Origin: Enterococcus aquimarinus
GTDB lineage: Bacteria > Bacillota > Bacilli > Lactobacillales > Enterococcaceae
Assembly (NCBI RefSeq): GCF_001885765.1
Contig: NZ_JXKD01000012.1
Span: forward strand, 16,170 to 80,169
Direction of reading: 5' to 3'
Length of the DNA: 64,000 nt
The position numbers and the translations under genes are program-made. How positions within the stretch are numbered: the stretch's first letter is position 1; each line of letters starts with the position of its first letter. A model generated the notes under the pieces. That model saw nothing but the letters and a program-made list of their open reading frames with translations, did not search any database and had not been told where the DNA came from. This document shows positions 28,633 to 36,507 of the stretch, in pieces.

Positions 28633-28651
28633 AGTTTCTCTACTTTCTCTA

Positions 28652-28756
28652 CTAAATGACGAGGCATTTATTTTTTTGTCGTGCAGGTGAGTTCAGAAGC
28701 ATTGTTACCGAATCGATGCGTTGTTTAACATCAACGCGTTCAGCTTGTTTCTTCAT
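28652..28756 (-). CDS. possible 34-residue coupled small ORF
   Basis: The stop of the preceding gene overlaps an ATG (TAATG) that opens a 34-codon frame, MKKQAERVDVKQRIDSVTML and 14 more residues, ending TAG at 28652. It would be translated by reinitiation. No ribosome site is separate from the upstream gene and no family is recognised. The DNA also contains a small hairpin (CGTTG/CAACG), so this may instead be only a spacer ahead of cpsC. Reported as a candidate because it fills a 120-base gap inside the operon. Confidence 0.3.
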   Translation of the reverse strand: MKKQAERVDVKQRIDSVTMLLNSPARQKNKCLVI

Positions 28757-29520
28757 TAGTATCCCATTTGTTCGCTAATTTGCGATAATTGGGTTTGGAA
28801 CTGTTCTTTTAGTTCGGGATTACGAACTTGCGCGACGCTATCGACGGCATTTAAGTAACGCTCATACGTCGCTGCTTCCGTTACGATACCATCTTGGAGC
28901 ATTTCGTCAAAGCTCTTCGTTAACGCGTTCGACCGACTGACTTGCGCCTCGGCATAATCTAAATAGTCATTCATGAGCGTCGCCCATTGTTCGCCTGGTA
29001 AATCCTTAACGGCATCACGTATTTTGGTGATTTCATCTAGCGTGACATCTTGACGAATCACTACGTCGTTAGTTGCGACTTCAAGATTGATGGTGTCATT
29101 CGTAAAAAGATTGGTGAGAGACGTTTGAACATCGATTTTCTCCCGTATAAGTAGAAGTTGCGCTTGAAGTTCGGTTTTTTCTTGACTTAGATTTTCCGCA
29201 TTGCTTGGCAAATCGCTCGCGTTAAGGGAAAAGTCCGCCGCCGATACTTTCAGGCGTTCTAGTTGATTTTCAATAGTAGTGACTTGCGTTACGGTTAACG
29301 TCGGTTGCAATAAGTCTTGTGTCTCATCGACATATGCTTCCTCAATCGCCAATCGGACGCTTTCAAGTTGTTTTTGTTGACTGTGGATGGTGTTGACAGC
29401 CTGTTCAATTCGTTGCGCCTCCTGGGATTCTTTGGTTCTCATATACCCTAGGACATTCACACCGATGGCAATCAGAGCGACAATGAAGACACTCACACCT
29501 TTGAGCCATGGATTTTTCAT
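28756..29520 (-). CDS. membrane-anchored coiled-coil protein of unknown function, first gene of capsule operon
   Basis: The 254-residue protein has one N-terminal membrane helix (about 9-27, GVSVFIVALIAIGVNVLGY). It is followed by a largely helical, charged and glutamine-rich extracellular part with coiled-coil-like stretches (SQEAQRIEQAVNTIHSQQKQ; LSQEKTELQAQLLLIREKID). No enzymatic motif and no family were recognised. It is first after the operon promoter, with GGAGGAGG upstream, in the position where many loci have a LytR-CpsA-Psr gene, which it does not resemble. A structural or length-control role beside CpsC is a guess. Confidence 0.8.
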   Translation of the reverse strand: MKNPWLKGVSVFIVALIAIGVNVLGYMRTKESQEAQRIEQAVNTIHSQQKQLESVRLAIEEAYVDETQDLLQPTLTVTQVTTIENQLERLKVSAADFSLNASDLPSNAENLSQEKTELQAQLLLIREKIDVQTSLTNLFTNDTINLEVATNDVVIRQDVTLDEITKIRDAVKDLPGEQWATLMNDYLDYAEAQVSRSNALTKSFDEMLQDGIVTEAATYERYLNAVDSVAQVRNPELKEQFQTQLSQISEQMGY

Positions 29521-29585
29521 TTGAAGTACTAACCTCCTCCTATATAACTTTTTTTATCTACAAATTGTTATCGTTGATTGCTTCT

Positions 29586-29614
29586 ATTATATAGAATTCT
29601 TACACTTTAGCAAA
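29586..29614 (-). promoter_or_regulatory. capsule operon promoter
   Basis: On the minus strand TTTGCT (-35, 29609-29614) and a perfect TATAAT (-10, 29586-29591) are separated by 17 bases. The -10 lies 66 bases upstream of ATG 29520, with GGAGGAGG in between. No other convincing promoter was found ahead of the 23-kb operon. Confidence 0.65.
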
Positions 29615-30263
29615 CCTTTTCTTGGATTTTTATTCAAAGTAAAAACCGAACAATCGGCTTTCACAGAATAAATCGATTTCATCAAATCGCGCAACGAATG
29701 CTTTCTATTACTTTTTAAATGGTCTATTTGATATAATTATCGTTTTATTTTTTCGATTATATATTTTAATTTTTGCTGGTTTAACGCTAATTTTCTGTAT
29801 ACCAACGGAAATGAATGAACTGTTATTTTATGAATTAAAATGACTAGTTCGATCCCTTTTTCTAGGAGGATCAACAAGTTTCATTGTATCGTGCTTTGTT
29901 ACGTTGTTTTTCGGGAGTTTCTGAGAAGCTTTACATTTATTGTTAGTGAATATGATTTTTTGCGGTTTGGACGGAGAGCATGGTTTGAGGACTTTGGATA
30001 GGTAGAAGAATTTTCTTGCAGTTTTTTGAATTGTTTTGTATTCTAAAATAAATTACTAAATAAACAGTCCTATATTATTAAAAGCTAAGAAGATCGATGC
30101 GCTACTGGTCTATTAATTTCATTTAGATAATGTAGCTCACAACTATCTGTCTTAATCGCTTATGAGTGTATATAATACATAAGATTCCGCTATTTATATT
30201 ACTATTTTTTAGAATATACTATTTATCTACACACATTTTGATTTCTCCCAATATAAACGAACC
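29615..30263. other. 650-base gene-free region
   Basis: AT-rich DNA between the capsule promoter and the PTS operon terminator. It has stops in all frames at short intervals and no frame with a ribosome site. I see no repeat, hairpin or recognisable gene remnant; the only signal is the capsule promoter at its left end. It may hold upstream regulatory sites, but none can be named from the sequence. Confidence 0.5.
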
Positions 30264-30293
30264 AAAAAAGAGCAAACATCGTTTGCCCTTTTT
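30264..30293 (-). terminator. intrinsic terminator of the PTS/GH4 operon
   Basis: Minus-strand hairpin GGGCAAAC-GAT-GTTTGCTC followed by six T residues, 22 bases downstream of the GH4 gene stop at 30315. Confidence 0.85.
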
Positions 30294-30314
30294 GTCATTT
30301 TATAACCAATAATA

Positions 30315-31676
30315 TTATTTTAACGTTGGCCACAGTTCACCATTCTCTTTTATAAAGGCATCTAATAATTGTTTTGCAACTTCCATGCTTGGAACTGTTT
30401 TATTTAAAGTAAAGGCTTGTAATGCCTTTTCGTAACTTCCTTCAATAGCTGCTTCAACAATTAATTTTTCGCTATTTAACTGTTGCATCATTAATCCTTG
30501 TTGGAACAATGGTACAGGATTTTGTGCAATGACTTCTGGTCCCTTTTTCCCAATATATGCTGGGACTTCTACCATTGCATCATACGGCATATTTGGTAAC
30601 GCACCTCGGTTTTCAGTTATCACTAAGAATCGTGCATGAGTATCATTTTTTAAAGCAATCGCTAAATCACTGATCCAATCTCCGTGTGAACCTGCATAAA
30701 ACGTATCTTCTTTTAATTCTCCGGTTGCTAAATAATGATCAACTCCTGCAAATAAGTCTCTTTCACGACCGTTCATTACCTCATTAGCACGAGTATATGT
30801 TGGATCCTGATGTTCAACGGTTTCTTTAGAGAGTAAGTAGTACGTTAAATACGTATTAGGTAAATAATCTGGAAAACTTTCCATCATGGTATACACAGAT
30901 TCCCAAACATGTAACCAGCTACTTACCGCATGGCGGTCGCCCGTCGACTTATTTTTCCGAATTTTCTCTAGATGTTGCGGCGGTAATAAAACTTTATTTT
31001 CTTTAATATATACTTTGATTTCTTCAAGTAGATCACGGCCTTTATAATCAATCGACGTAAACCAACCAAAATGATTCAATCCAAAATAATCATAACGGAT
31101 ATTGCTTACATCCTTGATATTTAATGAGGCAGCAAGCATATCTATAATCGCAATTGGCATATCACAAATATTAATAATACGCGCATTCGGACGTAGCTTA
31201 CGACACGCTTCAGAAACAATTGCTGCGGGATTTGAATAATTTAAAATCCAGTGATCTTTTTCTGCATATTTTTCAACATCATCGATTACTTTAATCATTG
31301 GTAAAATTGTACGCATTCCGTACGAGAGTCCTCCAGTTCCACAGGTTTCCTGCCCAACGCACCCAAAACGTAATGGTACTTTCTCATCTAATTCACGCAT
31401 CTTATATCCGCCTACACGCATTTGAGCAAAAATAAATGTTGCACCCGTATAAGCTTCTTTCGCACTATTTGTAACGGTCAATTTAATATCACATTTAACG
31501 TCCTCTTTTAAAATCCAATCTACTACAACAGCTACTTTATCTTGACGTTCCTTATCAATATCGAATAAACAAATTTCTGCTAATTCTAATTCCTCTGCTC
31601 TTAACGCAATTGATTTTACAATCCCTGGAGTAAATGTACTTCCTCCACCTACAAGTGTCACTTTTATTTTTTTCAT
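30315..31676 (-). CDS. glvA: 6-phospho-alpha-glucosidase, glycoside hydrolase family 4
   Basis: A 453-residue NAD+/Mn2+-dependent hydrolase. It has the nucleotide motif VTLVGGGSTFTPGIV (6-20), VGQETCGTGGLSYGMR (about 108), LNYSNPAAIVSEACR (about 146), the metal motif INICDMP (C about 173) and GLNHFGWFTS (about 200). The overall pattern follows GlvA/MalH, which cleave maltose-6-phosphate and related phospho-alpha-glucosides, rather than CelF/LicH beta enzymes. It follows an alpha-glucoside type EIICB gene, consistent with splitting the phosphorylated sugar into glucose-6-phosphate and glucose. The alpha rather than beta preference is by similarity, not proven. Confidence 0.9.
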   Translation of the reverse strand: MKKIKVTLVGGGSTFTPGIVKSIALRAEELELAEICLFDIDKERQDKVAVVVDWILKEDVKCDIKLTVTNSAKEAYTGATFIFAQMRVGGYKMRELDEKVPLRFGCVGQETCGTGGLSYGMRTILPMIKVIDDVEKYAEKDHWILNYSNPAAIVSEACRKLRPNARIINICDMPIAIIDMLAASLNIKDVSNIRYDYFGLNHFGWFTSIDYKGRDLLEEIKVYIKENKVLLPPQHLEKIRKNKSTGDRHAVSSWLHVWESVYTMMESFPDYLPNTYLTYYLLSKETVEHQDPTYTRANEVMNGRERDLFAGVDHYLATGELKEDTFYAGSHGDWISDLAIALKNDTHARFLVITENRGALPNMPYDAMVEVPAYIGKKGPEVIAQNPVPLFQQGLMMQQLNSEKLIVEAAIEGSYEKALQAFTLNKTVPSMEVAKQLLDAFIKENGELWPTLK

Positions 31677-31688
31677 TAAATTTTCCTC

Positions 31689-33254
31689 CTACATTCCAAG
31701 TTCTTTTTTTACTTCATAACTTATATCTGTCACATTCAAACCAAATATGATCTGAATATCATTATCTTTTTCGACAATTCCACTATGTTCCAACTGATTC
31801 ATTCGTTCTTTGTCTAATTTTGTGGCATCATTTAATGTTACACGTAAACGAGTAAAGCAATTATCGACACTTACAATATTTTCTTTATTACCTAAAGCCA
31901 TGATTAATTCTTTAATATCGTTGTCTGTTGTTTCGTCATTTCCATCCTGTTGATTTTTTGCAGACACTGAAGTAACTGGAACAACTTCATCTTCTCTACC
32001 TGGCGTTTTTAAATTAAATTTTTTGATTAAATAACTGAATAAGAAAAAGTATAACAATATTTGAATGACGGCTAATAACATCAGTAAGGGCCACTTCGTT
32101 TTCTCTGCTCCAAGTGCAATATTTAAAATGATACCACTCAACCCATTTGTACTCGCACGAATTCCCAACAGATTAATGATTACCATAAAACTACCCGCAA
32201 TCACTGCATGTAAGAAATATAAAACAGGTGCTGCAAAAACAAATAAGAAATCTATAGGTTCTGTAATCGATACCATAAAGGAAGTCACTACTAAAGGTAT
32301 CAACATCGCTTTAATACGATCTTTGTTTTCTGGTTTTGCCGTATAAATAAAAGCTGCAACGATTCCGATATAACCAAACGTTTTAGTAAAGGCTGTCGTC
32401 ATCCAACGCACCGTATCCGAAAATTGGGTGATTGCTGGATTGCTCATTTCTGCCATGAAAATGGCATAGGCACCTGAAATTGTTTGACCACCCATTTCGA
32501 TTGTGCCACCTAGCGGCGAAAATTGGAACGGAGCATAGATCAAATGATGTAATCCAGTTGGTATTAAAATTCGTTCTAAAAATCCATACAAGAATAAACC
32601 AAAATTTCCTGTTTCTGAAATTAGATTAGCGACACTTTCAATAGCATATTGAACTGGAGGCCAAATAAATGTTATTGCAAAACCAAACGTAATCATAATG
32701 CCAATTAACCAGAGTAAACTCCATTTTGCACCCGCCCACATCTGTAACCAAGCTTGCGAGAATTTCTTATCCGAGGTACGATTATAAACTGCTCCAATCA
32801 CAAAACCTAGAATGATTCCTCCAAACACTCCAGTATCAAGCACTTGAATCCCTAAAACGTTCCCCTGACCAGTTCCAATTAATCCCAACATTTCTTGTGG
32901 TTCAGCTAGCTTACCTAATGCAGTAAGAGTAGCATTATTGGCAGTTAGGAAGATTAGTAATGATATAAAAGCTAAAATAGCGGCTTGATGTTTTTCTTTT
33001 TTTGCTACAGCAGCAGCAATTCCGATACAGAATAACGTCGATAGATTATTAATGACAACCATCATTCCTTGATAAATTAGCATTCCTAACATTTGAATAG
33101 GACCCCATTGTAAAAATGGTAAAATTCCTACAATCGTTTTATTTGTAATTAGTACTCCGATTACCATAACAATACCGATAACAGACAGATACATGAGTGG
33201 TTGAACCATCGTTTTAGAAATAGTTTCTAATACGCTCATCACTTTTTTTTTCAT
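31689..33254 (-). CDS. glvC: PTS EIICB component, alpha-glucoside type
   Basis: The 521-residue permease has about ten membrane helices and the sugar-binding region LIPTGLHHLIYAPFQFSPLG (about 238). A C-terminal IIB domain from about 440 carries the phosphorylated cysteine in VDNCFTRLRV. The layout and the GH4 partner fit GlvC/MalB, which import and phosphorylate maltose-like sugars. It has no IIA domain; the IIA is a separate gene two genes upstream. It starts with a GGAAG-like site at ATG 33254. The exact sugar could also be sucrose isomers or trehalulose. Confidence 0.88.
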   Translation of the reverse strand: MKKKVMSVLETISKTMVQPLMYLSVIGIVMVIGVLITNKTIVGILPFLQWGPIQMLGMLIYQGMMVVINNLSTLFCIGIAAAVAKKEKHQAAILAFISLLIFLTANNATLTALGKLAEPQEMLGLIGTGQGNVLGIQVLDTGVFGGIILGFVIGAVYNRTSDKKFSQAWLQMWAGAKWSLLWLIGIMITFGFAITFIWPPVQYAIESVANLISETGNFGLFLYGFLERILIPTGLHHLIYAPFQFSPLGGTIEMGGQTISGAYAIFMAEMSNPAITQFSDTVRWMTTAFTKTFGYIGIVAAFIYTAKPENKDRIKAMLIPLVVTSFMVSITEPIDFLFVFAAPVLYFLHAVIAGSFMVIINLLGIRASTNGLSGIILNIALGAEKTKWPLLMLLAVIQILLYFFLFSYLIKKFNLKTPGREDEVVPVTSVSAKNQQDGNDETTDNDIKELIMALGNKENIVSVDNCFTRLRVTLNDATKLDKERMNQLEHSGIVEKDNDIQIIFGLNVTDISYEVKKELGM

Positions 33255-33274
33255 TTTATTACTTCCTCTCAGTT

Positions 33275-34102
33275 TTAATTATTAATAAACTTCGTTAGAT
33301 GCATCAGTATATATATAAGTTCTTGTATCGTTAGTTCGTGATCAAAATTCTCTTTTACCATTTTTTTGTAAGCATCTGCAAAATGTAGATGCTTTTGATT
33401 TTTTTCTACCAATAATTCATAAACATCTTGATAATTATTTTCATCCAACGTTTTCTTTAAAAATACTCGTTGCGCTAAGAATTTTAAATGTGTTATTAAA
33501 CGCATTGAATCAAATTCACTTTGAAGAATTTGAATATCATATAATTCTTCAATACATATAATAGAGTGTTTTACAAACCTTAACGTATCAACTGTTTCTT
33601 TTGAATCAAATCTATGTAAAGAATTAATGACATGTAGTGCAATGTATCCGGCTTCATTTTCGCCCAAATCAACATTGAAATGAACTCGTAAATATCGAAC
33701 TCCCCATTGACCAATAGCAAACTCTTTTGGGTAGTAGGATTTAATCTCTTGTAACATTAAATTGGTTGTTTGAAGCCCTTCTTCAAATCGTTGAATAGCA
33801 AAACTAATATGTTCAGTTAATGCCATAATAGCTGGAGCCGTTACCTCCATTCCCAAATCTTTTGCATGTTGTAAAATTTTTTCAGCAGCAACAAAATACT
33901 CCTCTTGTGTACCTTGGAATAAATCAAGAAATTTTGTTTGTAAATTCGATTGGACATAATAAATTTTTTCCGCTTGTTTTTCATCTATTGAATCATTTAT
34001 TTTTTTGTTAAATCCAATACCTGAACCAATAATAACGGCTTCTTTATTATCTTTAGTCAGAATTGCTACTGCATTATTATTGTATACTCGGACAATCTTC
34101 AT
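33275..34102 (-). CDS. BglG/LicT-family transcription antiterminator
   Basis: A 275-residue protein with an N-terminal RNA-binding CAT domain (MKIVRVYNNNAVAILTKDNK and VIIGSGIGF, 1-55) and two PTS regulation domains. Their key histidines lie in ALTEHISFAIQRF and IALHVINSLH (PRD1) and in ITHLKFLAQR and ILMHLTKF (PRD2). It should bind a leader RNA hairpin and prevent termination when the PTS substrate is present. The leader hairpin at 34622-34703 is the obvious target. The gene lies between EIIA and EIICB, an order that ties regulator and transporter together. Confidence 0.9.
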   Translation of the reverse strand: MKIVRVYNNNAVAILTKDNKEAVIIGSGIGFNKKINDSIDEKQAEKIYYVQSNLQTKFLDLFQGTQEEYFVAAEKILQHAKDLGMEVTAPAIMALTEHISFAIQRFEEGLQTTNLMLQEIKSYYPKEFAIGQWGVRYLRVHFNVDLGENEAGYIALHVINSLHRFDSKETVDTLRFVKHSIICIEELYDIQILQSEFDSMRLITHLKFLAQRVFLKKTLDENNYQDVYELLVEKNQKHLHFADAYKKMVKENFDHELTIQELIYILMHLTKFINN

Positions 34103-34116
34103 TGTTTACTCATCCT

Positions 34117-34596
34117 TTAATCCATATTTAAAACAGTGACGTCATCTTTTCCTCCTAAAACTCTCCCACTCGTTTGAATATGCTCGATTTTATTATTTTG
34201 GAGATTTAAATAGACTAAAAATGTTGTTAAATCAACACCTTCCTCTTTCATGCCTTCCTTATCAAAATTAATTAACAAATCTCCTTTTTTTACTTTTTGT
34301 CCTTTCATGACATTCGTTTCAAATCCTCTTCCCCCACGTTTTACCGTATCTATCCCAATATGTATTAATACCTCAATACCTTCTTTACTCTTTAACCCCA
34401 ACGCATGTTTTGTATCAGAAACTAATGTTACTTCCCCATCACAAGGAGAAAATATTTGATTCGCTTCCGGATAAATGGCCACTCCTTCTCCCATTAGTTT
34501 TTGCGAGAAGACAGGATCATTACACTCTTCGATAGGGACTAAAACTCCGGAAACAGGACTCACAAATACCGCTTTTTTCTTTTTTAATAAAAACAT
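34117..34596 (-). CDS. PTS EIIA component, glucose family
   Basis: A 159-residue stand-alone IIA (Crr-like) domain with VSPVSGVLVPIEE (about 11-23), PCDGEVTLVSDTKHALGL, and the phosphorylated histidine in EVLIHIGIDTV (about H89). ATG 34596 was chosen because GAGG lies 7 bases upstream. Longer in-frame starts would run into the leader hairpin and lack a ribosome site. It donates phosphate to the EIICB made from the same operon. It is the first gene after the leader hairpin. Confidence 0.9.
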   Translation of the reverse strand: MFLLKKKKAVFVSPVSGVLVPIEECNDPVFSQKLMGEGVAIYPEANQIFSPCDGEVTLVSDTKHALGLKSKEGIEVLIHIGIDTVKRGGRGFETNVMKGQKVKKGDLLINFDKEGMKEEGVDLTTFLVYLNLQNNKIEHIQTSGRVLGGKDDVTVLNMD

Positions 34597-34621
34597 ATGC
34601 ATTCCTCTTTTCTTTTTTCCG

Positions 34622-34703
34622 AATAAAATAAAAAAAGGCATGAGACAAGTAAACACTACACTAGTTTATAAACCAGTATCAGTTAATTACTTGATCTCAT
34701 GCC
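34622..34703 (-). promoter_or_regulatory. leader hairpin, probable antiterminator target
   Basis: In the minus-strand leader of the PTS operon, GGCATGAGATCAAGTAA pairs with TTACTTGTCTCATGCC, enclosing a second palindrome ACTGGTTTATAAACTAGT. A T-rich tract follows immediately. This is a complete intrinsic terminator before the first gene, and the operon encodes a BglG-family antiterminator. A classical RAT consensus is not clearly visible, so the binding site is inferred. Confidence 0.7.
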
Positions 34704-34739
34704 TAATTAAATAGTCACACGGATTATTGATGTGTTTTC

Positions 34740-34768
34740 ATTATAGATTTTGATTTAAAAAAATGCAA
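34740..34768 (-). promoter_or_regulatory. promoter of the PTS alpha-glucoside operon
   Basis: TTGCAT (-35, 34763-34768), 17-base spacer and perfect TATAAT (-10, 34740-34745) on the minus strand. They lie about 35 bases ahead of the leader hairpin. ATGAAAACACATCAAT, which overlaps the end of the -10, has a weak resemblance to a CcpA cre site; this part is uncertain. Confidence 0.65.
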
Positions 34769-34992
34769 GCCTTTTCTTTAACAATTTTTCAATCGAATAA
34801 AAATACGTTGTAAAGATGAGATATTATTGACTTTGTTTCTTACCTCATCCTTTAGCTAGTATTTAATGCTTATAAGCTATTGATATTCTGTAAATTTGAG
34901 ATAGAAACCGTAACTGATACTGATTTAACGATGCTCTTATACTAGGCGACAAAACATTTCGTAAGTAAGTGCCAAGATCCATACCAGCAAAG

Positions 34993-35039
34993 AAAAAACG
35001 CCTCATCCATCTTCGCTCTACACGAAGACAAATGAGACG
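34993..35039 (-). terminator. intrinsic terminator after the 3D-domain gene
   Basis: Minus-strand hairpin CGTCTCAT...ATGAGGCG with an inner TCTTCG...CGAAGA stem, followed by six T residues; 28 bases beyond the stop at 35067. Confidence 0.85.
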
Positions 35040-35066
35040 TCCGCTTATTTTTTATGCAATAATCAT

Positions 35067-36230
35067 TTAATCTAAAATCGTCACTTTGACATTGAAGCGG
35101 CGTCCCCACTGACGACAGGCTTCCACACTGCCAAGATGGACGTCTAAGATGTTCCCTTTGATGGCGCCACCGGTATCTGCAGCTAAGGCAATGCCGTATC
35201 CTTCGACTTCTACCAGAGTTCCAAGTGGAATGACGTTTGGATCGACAGCGACGACTTGTGAGTTTTGACGTAAATCAATTCCCAGTGCCGTGTAATAACT
35301 TGAGCCAGGTTCGGTATATGAATAGGCTGTTGACTCCATGTATAAGACTTTGCCTGTACTCGTTGGTTTTTCTTCCACGACTGGTGTCTCTTCCACAGAT
35401 GGTGCTGGTTGTGGCGTTGATGGTGTCGTCGTGCTTGGTTTGCTGACGGACTGGTTCGTTGACGTATTTTGGTTCACGTTGGTTTGGGTTTGTTCTTTTT
35501 GCGCTTCTTCAGCGGCTTTTTTCGCGTCGGCTTCGGCTTGTTTTTGGGCCGCAGCTTCTGCTTCTTGACGTTTGGCTTCTGCCTCAATGCGCGCGAGTTC
35601 CACGGCTTTGCTGTTGGCAATCGTCGTTAACGCTGCTTGATTGGTCGCGAGTTGTTCTTGCAATGCTTGAACACGTGTTTCAAACGTTGCGGCTTCTTCT
35701 TCTAATGCCGCTTGGTTTTGTGTCAGATTTGCTTGTGTTTCTTCCATCGTTGCTTCGAGTGTTTCGAGTTTTGCCGTTTCGCTTTCTAAACTTTCCACCG
35801 CTTCTTTTTCGGCGTTTTGGAAGAGAGTAATGGCGTAAACACCGTTAATTAACTCTTGGAGGCTCGATGATTCTAGGAGCACGAAGAGTTTATTTTCGTT
35901 GACGCGATTGACTTGTAGCTGACGTAAGCGTTCTGCCACGACTTCTTTGCGTCGTTCGATGGCTTCTTGCGTTTGGCTAATCTCTTCTTTGGTTTCAACG
36001 AGGCGCGCCTCGTTTTCGGCAATATCACTTTTCAGTGTTTCGACCGCTTGATACGTCTCATTGACTTGCGTTAAAGCGCTCTGTACTTCTTGACTGATCG
36101 CTTGACTTTGTTGTTGTAACTGATTTTCTTCTTTATTCAGCGAGTCGATCGTATCCGCTGAGACGGCCATTGGGGCGATAAGTTGGAACAATAAGAGGCC
36201 ATAGGCGATACCTTTTTTTCCCTTCAACAA
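35067..36230 (-). CDS. secreted coiled-coil protein with C-terminal 3D domain
   Basis: This 387-residue protein has a signal peptide (MLKGKKGIAYGLLLFQLIAP, cut near AVSADT). A long coiled coil of about 200 residues follows (like the N-terminus of CwlO/PcsB proteins), then a Pro/Thr/Ser-rich linker. The C-terminal 3D domain (about 295-387) has STAYSY, VAVDPNVIPLGT, AADTGGAIKG and DVHLG with the three conserved aspartates. 3D domains are related to MltA-type lytic transglycosylases, so cleavage or binding of peptidoglycan is likely. It has its own terminator and no operon partner. Enzymatic activity is inferred from the domain. Confidence 0.87.
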   Translation of the reverse strand: MLKGKKGIAYGLLLFQLIAPMAVSADTIDSLNKEENQLQQQSQAISQEVQSALTQVNETYQAVETLKSDIAENEARLVETKEEISQTQEAIERRKEVVAERLRQLQVNRVNENKLFVLLESSSLQELINGVYAITLFQNAEKEAVESLESETAKLETLEATMEETQANLTQNQAALEEEAATFETRVQALQEQLATNQAALTTIANSKAVELARIEAEAKRQEAEAAAQKQAEADAKKAAEEAQKEQTQTNVNQNTSTNQSVSKPSTTTPSTPQPAPSVEETPVVEEKPTSTGKVLYMESTAYSYTEPGSSYYTALGIDLRQNSQVVAVDPNVIPLGTLVEVEGYGIALAADTGGAIKGNILDVHLGSVEACRQWGRRFNVKVTILD

Positions 36231-36446
36231 AAATAATTCACACCTTTCTTTTGTTAAACGAATTCTTTGGATAGTATACTTGATTTTCGGTTGTTATTTA
36301 TTGCAATTTGCTTACAGATTATTACAATCATGCGTGAAATTCGACAGTTAACTTGTATTCTATTGAACAAACGAGTCAAAAGAGTGAATGAAAGCCATTT
36401 CTTTTTCGTTACATTCGTTACTTGTTTGTAACATCATGCACAGTTC

Positions 36447-36475
36447 TTTTCATTTCATCCTTTTTTCGCTATGAT
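36447..36475 (+). promoter_or_regulatory. promoter of the ABC exporter operon
   Basis: TTTTCA (36447-36452), 17-base spacer and TATGAT (36470-36475) lie 32 bases before ATG 36508, followed by a GGAGTTGGAGG ribosome site. Confidence 0.5.
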
Positions 36476-36507
36476 AGAACAAGGAAACCACTGAAGGAGT
36501 TGGAGGA

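Noticed and set aside
30315..31676. Annotation of the GH4 enzyme as a 6-phospho-beta-glucosidase (CelF/LicH)
   Set aside because: The N-terminal, CDMP and GLNHFGW blocks and the PTS partner fit the GlvA alpha-type better; the beta assignment remains possible but less likely.
34740..34755. Firm cre (CcpA) site at the PTS promoter
   Set aside because: Only a partial match to the consensus, lacking the central CG; mentioned as weak in the promoter entry only.
35237..35830. Overlapping plus-strand frames of 69-123 codons opposite the 3D-domain gene
   Set aside because: They are the reverse reading of the Ala/Glu/Gln-rich coiled coil, giving Leu/Phe/Ser-rich strings; no ribosome site.
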